From: Bradyrhizobium sp. 190
GTDB taxonomy: Bacteria > Pseudomonadota > Alphaproteobacteria > Rhizobiales > Xanthobacteraceae
Length of the DNA: 64,000 nucleotides
Direction: 5' to 3'
Assembly: GCF_023073415.1 (NCBI RefSeq)
Contig: NZ_JADPJL010000060.1
Coordinates: 248,001 to 312,000, forward strand
Numbering within the stretch: the stretch's first letter is position 1; every line of letters starts with the position of its first letter. Below are positions 1-8,112 of the stretch, one piece after another. Made by a program: the position numbers and the translations under genes. The notes beneath the pieces are model-generated. The model had not been told where the DNA came from and searched no databases. It was given only the letters and a program-made list of their open reading frames with translations.

Positions 1-383
1 TTCTCCGGCACCGGCACATATTCGGCATAGCCGCCCGGCCGGTTCCAGCCGATCAGGCTAGATACTTCCAGGCACATCTGCGTATCGCCGCGCTTGCAGG
101 CGGCGCAACGGTCGCAATGAAGCGGGATATAGACGGCACAGCGGCGGCCATGCAGGCGATGGCCCGGCTGCTCGACCACGCCGAAGATTTCGTGGCCGGC
201 CGTGAATTCCGCGCCCTTGTGCCAAAGCTTGAAGTCGGAACCGCACAGGGCGGTGCGCGAGACGCGCACCAGCACCTCGCCAACAGCCACTTCCGGCATC
301 GTCACACGCTCGATGGTGATGCGTTCGTGGCCGTGAAAGACGGCGGCCCGCATGATCGAATTGGCAAGCGGAGAGACATTCAT
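1..383 (-). CDS. Zinc-dependent alcohol dehydrogenase, N-terminal part (cut by window edge)
   Basis: The minus-strand frame reads from an ATG at 383 to the window edge, giving the first 127 residues of a medium-chain zinc dehydrogenase. The catalytic-zinc residues are visible: Cys47 in an LCGSD motif and the GHE pair His64-Glu65. The structural-zinc lobe has four cysteines in CxxCxxCx7C spacing (90, 93, 96, 104). The Rossmann NAD domain lies beyond the edge. The start is 8 bp past the stop of the upstream permease, so it is probably the last or a late gene of the sugar-transporter operon. A role in oxidising the imported sugar or polyol is an inference; the family also includes threonine and sorbitol dehydrogenases. 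Confidence 0.88.
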   Translation of the reverse strand, partial: MNVSPLANSIMRAAVFHGHERITIERVTMPEVAVGEVLVRVSRTALCGSDFKLWHKGAEFTAGHEIFGVVEQPGHRLHGRRCAVYIPLHCDRCAACKRGDTQMCLEVSSLIGWNRPGGYAEYVPVPE

Positions 384-391
384 CGGAGCAC

Positions 392-1225
392 CTAACCCTT
401 TACGGCGCCGAGCGTCAGCCCGGAGACCAGCCAGCGCTGAACCAGCGCGGCGAGAATGAGCGGCGGCAGCGCAATCAGCGTCGCCGCAGCCATCAGCGCG
501 CCCCATTGTGTCGAGCCTTCGCCGATGAAGTTGAAGGCGGCCGCGATCAGCGTCTTGCTGTCGCCGTTCGACAGCACCAGCGCGAACAGGAAGTAGTTCC
601 AGGAGAAGACGAAGGCCAGGATCGCCGCAACCGCGACGCCCGAGCCGACCAGCGGCAGCGCAATCCGCCAGAGGATCCGCGTCACGCTGCAGCCGTCGAC
701 TTGGGCTGCTTCGAACACGCTGCGCGGGATGCCGTCGAAGGACGGCATCAGCACCCAGATCACGATCGGCAGCGTGATGACGGCGTGGCTGAGAATGAGT
801 GCCGTGTAGGAGCCGATCATGCCGACCTGGCGGAACATGACGTACCAGGGCAGCAGGAACAGCGTGCCGGGCGCCATGCGCGCCGCCAGCGTCAGGATGG
901 CCGGCCAGGAAATCCGGGTCCATGACACGGCGAAGGCCGCGGGAATTCCGAACAGGAGTCCGAGGCTGGTTGAGCCGATGGTGACGATCAGGCTGTTGAC
1001 CGCATAGCTCACGAACGGTGTCGTCTTCATGAGCTCGACGTAGTTCTCCAGCGTCGGCGAGAAGACAAGCGTCGGCGGATAGGCCGTGACCTCGAACGAG
1101 GGTTTTAGCGACGACAGCACCATCCATACCGTCGGCGTCATGATGATGATGCCCGCGAGCACGAGCTGCAGCAGGTTGAGGTGGCGGATCCAGCGGTCGG
1201 TGGTCGGTGCGTCGGTCATCTGCAC
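392..1225 (-). CDS. Carbohydrate ABC transporter permease (MalG/UgpE type)
   Basis: Inner-membrane permease of a carbohydrate-type ABC importer, 277 aa with about six hydrophobic segments. The cytoplasmic EAA loop that docks on the ATPase is clear at residues 172-191 (EAAQVDG, then ALP). The GTG at 1225 directly follows the TAG of the preceding permease gene; an ATG two codons in (1219) is an equally good start. Length and topology fit the second permease of CUT1 systems. It is cotranscribed with the permease and binding protein upstream. No ATPase of this system is in the window; it may lie past the left edge or be shared with another importer. Confidence 0.9.
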   Translation of the reverse strand: MQMTDAPTTDRWIRHLNLLQLVLAGIIIMTPTVWMVLSSLKPSFEVTAYPPTLVFSPTLENYVELMKTTPFVSYAVNSLIVTIGSTSLGLLFGIPAAFAVSWTRISWPAILTLAARMAPGTLFLLPWYVMFRQVGMIGSYTALILSHAVITLPIVIWVLMPSFDGIPRSVFEAAQVDGCSVTRILWRIALPLVGSGVAVAAILAFVFSWNYFLFALVLSNGDSKTLIAAAFNFIGEGSTQWGALMAAATLIALPPLILAALVQRWLVSGLTLGAVKG

Positions 1226-2113
1226 CTACCAGGCGACCGCGCCGCGCAGGCGGTTGAACGCAAGCACTGCGCCGAACACGATCGCGGTCAGCGTCAGCAT
1301 CAGCGCGCTGGCATAGCCGATGTTGAAGAATTCAAATCCGACCCGGAAACCGTAGATGTTGAGCGTGTTCGACGCGTTGCCGGGGCCGCCCTGGGTGGTG
1401 ATATAGATGATGTCGAAGAAGCGCAAAAGATCGACGCTGCGCAGAATGGCTGCGGTGACGATGGTCGGCAGCAAAAGCGGCAGCGTGATGCGCTGGAAGG
1501 TCTTGAACGGCGAAGCGCCGTCGATCTGGGCGGCTTCATAGACGCTCGGCGGCAGCGACTGCAGCCCGCCGAGCACGATCAGCGCGACATAGGGTGTCCA
1601 TTGCCAACTGTCGATCAGCGCGACGGTGGGAATGACCCAGGTCGGCGAGGCCAGCCACTCCGACGGCGGCAGACCTAGCGATTGCAGGATGTAGTTTGCC
1701 GCCCCGAGCGACGGATCGAGGATCACGAGCCACATCATGCCGGCGACCACCGGCGGCATCATGAAGGGCGAGATGAACATCGACCGCACGATCCCGGGCA
1801 GGCGCTTGGCGTGAAAGAGAACCAGCGCCAGCCAGACGCCGAACACGAGTTGCAGAAACAGCGAGAGCACGTAAAGCGCAATGGTGACCCATAGCCCGTG
1901 CCAGAACTCGTAATCGGAGGCGAGCTTCGCGTAGTTCGCCAGGCCCGCAAAGGACTGCTGGCCGGTCGACGAAAAGCTCTGGAAGCCGAGCCAGATCGTG
2001 TAGACGACCGGGAACGCGATCATCGCGACAGTGAAGATCACTGCCGGCGCCGACAGCGCCGACAGCTCCAGCCTCTGCCGATCCTGCGTCAATGTCGCAG
2101 CGGCATCCGACAT
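1226..2113 (-). CDS. Carbohydrate ABC transporter permease (MalF/UgpA type)
   Basis: 295-residue integral membrane protein, the first permease of a CUT1-type sugar importer. A hydrophobic segment begins near residue 23 and the EAA loop sits at 193-212 (EAAQIDGAS, then TLP). It lies between the binding-protein gene upstream, with a 76-bp gap holding a GC-rich hairpin, and the second permease downstream with no gap. The substrate is not readable; the LacI-type regulator nearby suggests a sugar or sugar alcohol. Confidence 0.9.
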   Translation of the reverse strand: MSDAAATLTQDRQRLELSALSAPAVIFTVAMIAFPVVYTIWLGFQSFSSTGQQSFAGLANYAKLASDYEFWHGLWVTIALYVLSLFLQLVFGVWLALVLFHAKRLPGIVRSMFISPFMMPPVVAGMMWLVILDPSLGAANYILQSLGLPPSEWLASPTWVIPTVALIDSWQWTPYVALIVLGGLQSLPPSVYEAAQIDGASPFKTFQRITLPLLLPTIVTAAILRSVDLLRFFDIIYITTQGGPGNASNTLNIYGFRVGFEFFNIGYASALMLTLTAIVFGAVLAFNRLRGAVAW

Positions 2114-2153
2114 GCGTCTACTTCCTTTCAGATCATTCCACCCGTCGACCTCG

Positions 2154-2179
2154 CGCCGGCCGCCTTGACCGGGCCGGCG
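2154..2179. promoter_or_regulatory. GC-rich hairpin between binding-protein and permease genes
   Basis: Perfect 8-bp arms CGCCGGCC (2154-2161) and GGCCGGCG (2172-2179) with a 10-base loop, in the 76-bp gap between the binding-protein stop and the first permease. No T-tract follows in either direction. In other sugar importers such hairpins protect the upstream mRNA, so binding protein is made in excess over permease. That role here is inference; it could also be a weak attenuator. Confidence 0.4.
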
Positions 2180-2189
2180 TCCGTGGCCG

Positions 2190-3491
2190 TTACTTTTGCG
2201 CGATCAGCGCATCGAGCTCCTTGTCCGCATCGGCACAGGCCTGATCGACGGTCTTCTGCTTCAGAATCAGATCCTGCACGGCCTGACCGATGAATTCGCG
2301 CGATTGCGGATTAGCGACGATCGGGTAGCCGACCTCGGAGGATCCCTTCGTTGCGAGCACGTCGAGCGCGGCCTGCCATTCCTTGCGCACCGGCTCGGCA
2401 TCGATCCACTTGCGGTATTCGGGATCATTGGCGACCGCCGGCCGTGGCGGCGCGATCCCCTGCAGCGCCATGCGCTTCTGAATCTCCGGACTCGTCGCCC
2501 ATTGCACGAAATACCAGGCGGCACTCGGCTGCTTGCTGTACGCGGACACCGCCATGCCCCAGCCGATCGCGGTCGGCACCTGCCCGGCTTCGCCCGCCGG
2601 GAACGGCGCCAGCCCGGTATCTTTGAGCCGCTCGCCGCCATCCATCACGGTGCGCAGTTCATTGGAGGATTCGAACGACATCGCGGCGCGGCCGCTGCGA
2701 TAGAGCGCCGATATCTGCTGGAAGCTGTAGTTGACGACGCCGGGCGGGCCATAGTCGCGCAGCAACCGGCTGTAGGTATCCAGCGTCTCCTTGCCTTTCG
2801 GCGAGCACAGATTGGACTTTCCGTTTGCCATGTAGCTGCCGCCGATATTGTGCAGCATGTTGCTGAAGGTGTAGGCGACCGCGGGCTTCAGCCCGCGCGA
2901 GACAAACGGCGTGATGGTAGAGTCGCAGGCCTTGATCTTTTGTGCCGCGGCTTCGACATCCTTGATGGTCGCCGGCTTCTCGACACCGCATTTTTTCAGA
3001 ATGTCGGTGCGGTAATAAAGGATAGGCCCCTCGATATTCATGGGCATGCTGGTCAGCTTGCCGCTGAACGTCCCGGCCTTGAGCAGCGCCTGGCTCAGGC
3101 CGGCAAGGTCGTAGTCCGTTGCCGCCTCGTTCTTCGACATGGCCGACAGATCGGCATACCAGCCAGAGACGGCGAACTGCTCGCCTTCGCGCGACGGCAG
3201 CGTCATGAACACATCGACCTCGTCGCTGCGCGCGTTCATGACGGTGACCAGCCGCTGGCGCATCTGCTGCTCCTGATAGCCGTCGACCTTGAGCGTTATC
3301 CCCGTGAGCTTCTCGAAATCGGCCTTGTAGCTCAGCAACGCCTGCGACACGGGATTGTTGTTGGCGAGGAACGTGACGGTCTTGCCCTGGAACTTCTTCC
3401 AATCAAAGTCGGCCGCACTTGCCTGTGCGCTGACGGCGACGACCGCGAGAACCGGCAACGCGACGCGCGCCGCAAACATTCTGGCGTTCAT
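2190..3491 (-). CDS. Extracellular solute-binding protein, family 1 (sugar ABC importer)
   Basis: 433-residue periplasmic binding protein of the MalE/UgpB class. Residues 1-26 form a Sec signal peptide ending in AQASA, so cleavage is probably just after it. The mature part starts with the FDWKKFQGKTVTFLANN strand typical of family 1 and contains a late Trp/Pro-rich hinge region (SAAWYFVQWATSPEIQKRMA). It is the first gene of the minus-strand operon (binding protein, two permeases, alcohol dehydrogenase) and is divergent from the LacI-type regulator. Control by that regulator is likely, because operator-like dyads lie in the shared 181-bp intergenic region. Confidence 0.92.
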   Translation of the reverse strand: MNARMFAARVALPVLAVVAVSAQASAADFDWKKFQGKTVTFLANNNPVSQALLSYKADFEKLTGITLKVDGYQEQQMRQRLVTVMNARSDEVDVFMTLPSREGEQFAVSGWYADLSAMSKNEAATDYDLAGLSQALLKAGTFSGKLTSMPMNIEGPILYYRTDILKKCGVEKPATIKDVEAAAQKIKACDSTITPFVSRGLKPAVAYTFSNMLHNIGGSYMANGKSNLCSPKGKETLDTYSRLLRDYGPPGVVNYSFQQISALYRSGRAAMSFESSNELRTVMDGGERLKDTGLAPFPAGEAGQVPTAIGWGMAVSAYSKQPSAAWYFVQWATSPEIQKRMALQGIAPPRPAVANDPEYRKWIDAEPVRKEWQAALDVLATKGSSEVGYPIVANPQSREFIGQAVQDLILKQKTVDQACADADKELDALIAQK

Positions 3492-3537
3492 TGAACTCCT
3501 CCCTGACCCGGCTTATCCGCCTGTTCGGCAGCGCCAT

Positions 3538-3555
3538 TGTGAAACCGTTTACATC
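3538..3555. promoter_or_regulatory. Possible LacI-family operator upstream of the binding-protein gene
   Basis: The stretch TGTGAAACCGTTTACATC has a symmetric AAAC-C-GTTT core, and read from the minus strand it begins GATGTAAACGG. This resembles LacI/GalR-family operators with a central CG and A/T flanks. It lies about 50 bp upstream of the binding-protein start codon. The outer positions are not symmetric, so this is a candidate only. Confidence 0.4.
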
Positions 3556-3648
3556 CTAAGCACCGCCCTTCGCCTGTCAAGAGATGGACAATTCATCGAA
3601 CATCTAGCAGAATTGTCAAAATAGCTTTGATGATCCATCCGACCATTT

Positions 3649-3662
3649 ATGTAACGTTACAT
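3649..3662. promoter_or_regulatory. Perfect 14-bp palindrome, candidate LacI-family operator
   Basis: ATGTAACGTTACAT is a perfect palindrome with a central CG, ending 11 bases before the regulator's start codon. Its form (TGTAA-CG-TTACA) matches LacI/GalR-family operators. The position over the 5' end of the regulator mRNA suits autorepression; the second candidate at 3538-3555 would control the divergent transporter. Confidence 0.6.
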
Positions 3663-3672
3663 CGATAAACCC

Positions 3673-4728
3673 ATGAGCCTGCCTGCCGCCAGATCATTGA
3701 AACAAGGCATTCGCGCCGTCGCGGCGCGGGCCGGCGTATCGACGGCATCTGTCTCGCGCGCGATCAACAATCCCGAAGCGGTGAGCCCCGACTTGCGCGC
3801 ACGCATCTCGCAAGCGATCGAGGCGGTCGGCTACATCCCGCACGCGCCCGCACGCATCCTGTCGTCGCGCCGATCGCGTACGCTGGGCGCGATCGTGCCG
3901 ACCATCGACAACACCATGTTCGCGCGCGGCATCGCCTCGCTGCAGAAATATCTCTCTTCCGTCGGCTACATGCTGTTCCTCACCACCAGCGGCTACGACC
4001 TCGACGCCGAACTGGAACAGGCGCGCAACCTCATCGGTCGCGGCGTCGATGGCCTGGTGCTGCGCGGAGATTGCCATCACGACACCTTGCGCAAGATGCT
4101 CGCCGACAACACGATCCCCTTCATCAACGTCGGCATCTATCGGCCCGATCGTCCCTACCCCTGCGTCGGCACCGACAATGAAGCCGCGGCCTACCGCGCC
4201 GCCGCGCATGTCGTTGAACTCGGACATGTCAGGATCGGGGTCGTCTCCGCGCTCCAACGCAACAACGACCGCGCCAGCGCCCGCGTCGCCGGCTTCCGCC
4301 GCGCCCTTGCCGCGGGCGGCATCGAACTGCCGGAAAAATGGCATGTCGAGGTGCCCTACACGCTCGACGATGCACGCGAGGCGGCGCGCTATCTGCTCAG
4401 CCTCGATGACCGCCCGACCGCGGTCGTCTGCGGCAACGACGTCATCGCCTACGGCGTGCTGCTGGAAGCCGAGCGCAGCGGCTTCTCGGTGCCGCGCGAC
4501 CTCTCCGTCGTCGGCTTCGACGATCTCGACTGGAGCCGGCATTTGCGGCCGAGCCTGACCACCATTCATGTTCCGACCGGCGAGACCTGGCAGCGCGCCG
4601 GCGAGTATCTGGTTCGGCGGCTGGCCGGCGAACAGACCATCATGCATCACGAGGTCGACTACTCGCTCGTCGTTCGCGAGTCGACGGCCCCGCCTCCGCC
4701 CCTGAAGCGACATGGACGATCGCGATGA
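3673..4728 (+). CDS. LacI-family transcriptional regulator
   Basis: 351 residues with the standard LacI/GalR layout. An N-terminal helix-turn-helix lies at about residues 15-40 (VAARAGVSTASVSRAINN), followed by the hinge helix (YIPHAPARILSSRRS). A periplasmic-binding-protein-like sensor domain runs from about residue 70 to 340, with the ending VVGFDDLDWSRHLRPSLTTIHVP usual for the family. The gene is divergent from the sugar ABC operon and overlaps the downstream SDR gene by 4 bp, so it probably senses the imported sugar or its oxidation product. Two LacI-type dyads in the upstream gap support local regulation. Confidence 0.93.
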   Translation: MSLPAARSLKQGIRAVAARAGVSTASVSRAINNPEAVSPDLRARISQAIEAVGYIPHAPARILSSRRSRTLGAIVPTIDNTMFARGIASLQKYLSSVGYMLFLTTSGYDLDAELEQARNLIGRGVDGLVLRGDCHHDTLRKMLADNTIPFINVGIYRPDRPYPCVGTDNEAAAYRAAAHVVELGHVRIGVVSALQRNNDRASARVAGFRRALAAGGIELPEKWHVEVPYTLDDAREAARYLLSLDDRPTAVVCGNDVIAYGVLLEAERSGFSVPRDLSVVGFDDLDWSRHLRPSLTTIHVPTGETWQRAGEYLVRRLAGEQTIMHHEVDYSLVVRESTAPPPPLKRHGRSR

Positions 4729-5459
4729 CTTCCACCTTCTCGCTGGCTCAGGGCTTTCATGCCGTTGTGATCGGCGGCGCCGGCGATATCGGCGCCGCCA
4801 TCAGCAGCTTGTTCTGCGAATTAGGCGCGACAGTCACCGCCACCGCCGTCAACGATGCCGATTTTGCCCGGACGCCGCTCAAGCCGCGGGCGGGACTTGA
4901 GCTGACGACGCTTGACGTCACCGACGACGCCGAGGTCGCAGCGCTCGCGCAACGGCATGGCCGCGTCGACGCGCTGGTCAATTGCGCCGGCATCCTCGCG
5001 CGCGACAAGGAATACGAGATCGAGACCTTTACCAAGGTGCTCGATGTCAATCTGACCGGCACGTTCCGGACCTGCATGGCGTTTCGCCCGCTGCTGGCCA
5101 AAAACAAGGGCTCGATCGTCAACATCGCCTCGATGAACGCCACGCTGGCGCTGCCGCGCATTCCCGCCTATTGCGCCAGCAAAGGCGGCGTCGTGATGCT
5201 GACCAAGGCGCTCGCTCTGGCCTGGGCCGAGGAAGGCATCCGCGTCAATGCGGTGGCGCCGGGCTATATCGAGACCTCGATCAATGCCGCCGGCCGGTCC
5301 GACCGCGCGCATTACCAGCGCATCGCCGACCGCACTGCCTTCAAGCGATGGGGGCAGCCGGCAGATGTTGCCGGCGCCGTGGTTTTCCTCTGCATGCCCG
5401 CGTCACAATATGCGACCGGAACGGTGGTCGCGGTCGACGGCGGCTTTCTCGCCGGATAG
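4725..5459 (+). CDS. SDR-family NAD(P)-dependent oxidoreductase
   Basis: 244-residue classical short-chain dehydrogenase. The nucleotide-binding glycine motif is GGAGDIG (17-23), the NCAG structural motif is near 87-90, and the catalytic residues are Ser136, Tyr149 and Lys153 (YCASK). The C-terminal AVDGGFLAG is typical of FabG-like and sugar/polyol dehydrogenases. The ATG overlaps the LacI-gene stop by 4 bp (ATGA), so the two are translationally coupled. The likely role is oxidation of the sugar or polyol brought in by the neighbouring importer; the substrate is unknown. Confidence 0.93.
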   Translation: MTSTFSLAQGFHAVVIGGAGDIGAAISSLFCELGATVTATAVNDADFARTPLKPRAGLELTTLDVTDDAEVAALAQRHGRVDALVNCAGILARDKEYEIETFTKVLDVNLTGTFRTCMAFRPLLAKNKGSIVNIASMNATLALPRIPAYCASKGGVVMLTKALALAWAEEGIRVNAVAPGYIETSINAAGRSDRAHYQRIADRTAFKRWGQPADVAGAVVFLCMPASQYATGTVVAVDGGFLAG

Positions 5460-5466
5460 CGGAGCA

Positions 5467-6372
5467 TTAATGAAGCTTGTTTCCTCTCGCCGACAACGGT
5501 CGGGTTACCGGGTCGCCATTGCCTGACAAGACCTGAGCCGCGCCGCCGATGCCGCGCCGGAAAGCTTCATCGAATGTGACGCCACGAATTTGCCAGCGGT
5601 GCGTCCGGCCGGCCCAATCGATCTGCCACTGCGTGGTCCAGCCGAGCTGCCGATCATCCCAGACCAGTCGCCCGGTCAGAACGGCCTCCGCGTCCTGCTC
5701 GGCTGCAACAGGCGCAAGCGCCGACAACGGCGTCGTCCCGAGCGTCTCGCCGGTGATGTTCGATTTCGCCAATGCCGCCGCGCTGGGCAGCACGACAAGC
5801 ACGCCGCGCTTGTCGGCCGCGGCGAGCAACGCGTCGCGCTGCAGGTCGGACTGGGTTCCATCCAACGTCACGACGTAGTTCCTTGGGCCCTGCTCCATCG
5901 CGACAAAGACCGCAAGCACCGGACGGTGCGAAAGCCAGGGCTTGAGGCCGAACGCCCGAAGGATGTCGTTGATCTTGCTCTCCTCAAAATCGACAGTCAG
6001 GTCGTAGGGCCGATCGCGGGTGCCCTGCTCGTCACGAATGGGCTTACCTGCAAACTGATCGCGATAGCTGAATGTCGTGACGAGATCTTTTGCCTTCGAT
6101 TTGTAGGTTGCCAATCGCCGATCACCGGCGAGTTTCTGTGCGCCGGATGCCTTGATGAGGACGTCCTCCAGACAGGCGGCAAAGCCAAGGATGCGGTTAA
6201 CCTCGCCCTGCCCGGTCACAGTGACCTTCGTACGATAAAGATCGCCGGCAGCAGCCGCCACGGCACACCCACACCAGGTCAGGGCTACTGCCACAAATAT
6301 TCCGACAATCGCGCAGTTCGCGCCACGGCCAATCAGGATGGACCAGTGTCTTGTCCTATGCAGATCGGCCAT
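5467..6372 (-). CDS. DUF2066 domain-containing protein, exported or membrane-anchored
   Basis: 301 residues. A hydrophobic stretch at about 20-42 with small residues at its end suggests a signal peptide or N-terminal anchor. The rest matches my memory of DUF2066 proteins: a region beginning DLYRTKVTVTG, an ALAVF-like strand core (RPVLAVFVAME), and a later TGRLVWDDRQLGWTTQWQIDW segment. The function of the family is not known. The gene is convergent with the SDR gene (7-bp gap) and has no operon partner, so it is probably a stand-alone housekeeping-type gene rather than part of either flanking catabolic cluster. Confidence 0.7.
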   Translation of the reverse strand: MADLHRTRHWSILIGRGANCAIVGIFVAVALTWCGCAVAAAAGDLYRTKVTVTGQGEVNRILGFAACLEDVLIKASGAQKLAGDRRLATYKSKAKDLVTTFSYRDQFAGKPIRDEQGTRDRPYDLTVDFEESKINDILRAFGLKPWLSHRPVLAVFVAMEQGPRNYVVTLDGTQSDLQRDALLAAADKRGVLVVLPSAAALAKSNITGETLGTTPLSALAPVAAEQDAEAVLTGRLVWDDRQLGWTTQWQIDWAGRTHRWQIRGVTFDEAFRRGIGGAAQVLSGNGDPVTRPLSARGNKLH

Positions 6373-6731
6373 GATGATACCTCCGCGGTTCCGCTCACGC
6401 CTCTTGCGAGGTTCTTAAACCGGCGCCTCAACCGGCGCACCGGTCGGGTTCGCGTCCTGCGCACCCGTCAGTGAAATCAGGGGCTTATTGCGTCGTGCTT
6501 ACAGCCTGCAATCTTGAATCATCGATCCCAACTCACCGCAAATCTCGTCGCGGCGCAGCATGCAAAATGAGACTACCTGTCAAGTTGCGACAGGTGAAGT
6601 TGCGCGCGCCGGCCCAGTCATCAGCTAGTTTTCACCCGGCGATCCATTCCGGCTCACGATGGGCAACCGGCCATCAACGGCATGGCGATTTTGGAACGAC
6701 CTAAAAACTGGCGATACAAGGGAGGGGTTCG
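6373..6731. other. Intergenic region, 359 bp, no gene seen
   Basis: No reading frame here looks coding. It should carry the promoters of the divergent DUF2066 and binding-protein genes. The only structure I see is the dyad plus direct repeat at 6575-6604. A strong Shine-Dalgarno (GGGAGGGG) precedes the ATG at 6732. Confidence 0.6.
6575..6604. promoter_or_regulatory. Dyad with overlapping direct repeat upstream of the binding-protein gene
   Basis: ACCTGTC (6575-6581) and GACAGGT (6589-6595) form a perfect 7-bp inverted repeat with a 7-base spacer. The octamer AAGTTGCG occurs at 6582-6589 and again at 6597-6604, a 15-base step. It lies about 130 bp before the binding-protein ATG. AraC-family proteins often bind direct repeats and the adjacent regulator is AraC-type, so it may act here; this is an inference. 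Confidence 0.4.
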
Positions 6732-7982
6732 ATGTTTAGAAGCTGTGCGGGACTGGTCGCGCTAAGCAGCCTTTTGCTTTCTGGCGCCGCCATAGCCCAA
6801 GAGAAGATCAAGGTCGGCGTCACCGCGACGCTCGAAGGCACCTACACGGTGCTCGGCGAAGACGGAATCCGCGGCCATCAGACCGCGATCAATACGCTCG
6901 GCAAGAAGGTCGGCGACAAGGAAATCGAATTCATCATCGCATCAACCGATGCCACGCCCGACTCCGCCATTCGCGCCGTGCGCAAACTGATCGAGCAGGA
7001 CAAGGTCCAGATCCTGCTCTCGCCGCTGTCCGGCGACGAAGGCATCGCGGTCAAGAATTTTGCCAAGACGCGCCCCGAGCTGACCTTCGTGAACGCCGCT
7101 TCCGGCGCGCAGGAAACCACTTATGTCGACCCGGCGCCGAACTTCTACCGCTACAACATGGATGGCGCCCAGTGGCAGGTCGGCCTCGGCAAATACGCTT
7201 ACGAAACCAAGGGCTACAAAAAGATCGCAACCGTAGGCGACGACTATTCGTTCATCTACACCCAGGTGTTCGGACTTGTGCTGGAGTTCTGTGGCGCCGG
7301 CGGGCAGGTCACGAACCGACAATGGGTGCCGCTCGGCACCAAGGACTTTGCCTCCGTTATTGCCGCCCTGCCCGACGACGTCGATGCGATCTATCTCGGC
7401 CTTGGCGGCGCCGACGCCGTCAATTTCCTAAACCAGTATCAGCAGGCCGGCGGCAAGGCCCACCTCATGGGCGGCTCGATCATGGTCGACCAAACCATCC
7501 TCTCCGCCAAAGGCAACGCCAAGAATGCGCTGATCGGCACCATCGCAGCCAGTGGCCAAGCCGATACCTGGGAGGATCCAGGCTGGCAGAAGTTCGTGAA
7601 AGCCTATCAGGATGCCTTCCCGCCGAACAAGCGGTTCCCGAGCCCGTCGCTGCTCGCCACCAACTACTACAACTCGACGATGGCGCTGATCCTCGCACTG
7701 CGTCAGGCCAACGGCGATCTCAGCAACAACCAGGCAAAGCTGAGGGAAGCCCTCGCCAAGATCGAGCTCGACGCGCCCAACGGCAAGATCAAGCTCGACT
7801 CCAACCGCCAGGCCATCGGAACCAACTTCGTCACCGAAGTGGTGGATGACGGCAAGGGCGCGTTGTTCAGCAAGGTCGTGAAGGTGATCCCGAATGTGAA
7901 CCAGACCTTGGGCTACGACCCCGCGGTATTCGCCAAGATCGGGGTGCCGAGCCGAACGGTTCCGGAGTGCAAGAAGTATTGA
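6732..7982 (+). CDS. Branched-chain amino-acid-type ABC substrate-binding protein
   Basis: 416-residue periplasmic binding protein of the LivJ/Peripla_BP_6 class. Residues 1-22 are a Sec signal peptide ending in AAIA before QEKIKVG. The first mature strand (IKVGVTATLEGTYTVLGEDGIRGHQTA) and the fold-I pattern are typical. Rhizobial members of this class often bind aromatic or carboxylic acids rather than amino acids. It is followed by an AraC-type regulator and then by Liv-type permeases and ATPases, which otherwise lack a binding protein, so it is probably the receptor for that importer. A 10-bp hairpin follows the stop. Confidence 0.92.
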   Translation: MFRSCAGLVALSSLLLSGAAIAQEKIKVGVTATLEGTYTVLGEDGIRGHQTAINTLGKKVGDKEIEFIIASTDATPDSAIRAVRKLIEQDKVQILLSPLSGDEGIAVKNFAKTRPELTFVNAASGAQETTYVDPAPNFYRYNMDGAQWQVGLGKYAYETKGYKKIATVGDDYSFIYTQVFGLVLEFCGAGGQVTNRQWVPLGTKDFASVIAALPDDVDAIYLGLGGADAVNFLNQYQQAGGKAHLMGGSIMVDQTILSAKGNAKNALIGTIAASGQADTWEDPGWQKFVKAYQDAFPPNKRFPSPSLLATNYYNSTMALILALRQANGDLSNNQAKLREALAKIELDAPNGKIKLDSNRQAIGTNFVTEVVDDGKGALFSKVVKVIPNVNQTLGYDPAVFAKIGVPSRTVPECKKY

Positions 7983-8000
7983 GTTCTTCGCATTTGCGAA

Positions 8001-8027
8001 CGGGCCCCGGTCACGCGCCGGGGCCCG
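8001..8027 (+). terminator. Strong GC hairpin after the binding-protein gene
   Basis: Perfect 10-bp arms CGGGCCCCGG (8001-8010) and CCGGGGCCCG (8018-8027) with a 7-base loop, 18 bases after the stop. No T-tract follows. It may be a terminator or an mRNA-stabilising element that raises binding-protein output over the downstream genes. Confidence 0.55.
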
Positions 8028-8112
8028 GGCTGGACGTGATCTTCCCTTGCATTCCCGCGGCGGATGTTGAACGCTGGTTGAAAAGACAAGAACATCCCGC
8101 GGGAGGGAAGGC

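Noticed and set aside
2196..3494. Plus-strand open frame of 432 codons opposite the sugar-binding protein
   Set aside because: Shadow of a gene with a signal peptide and family-1 motifs; its own translation resembles no protein family.
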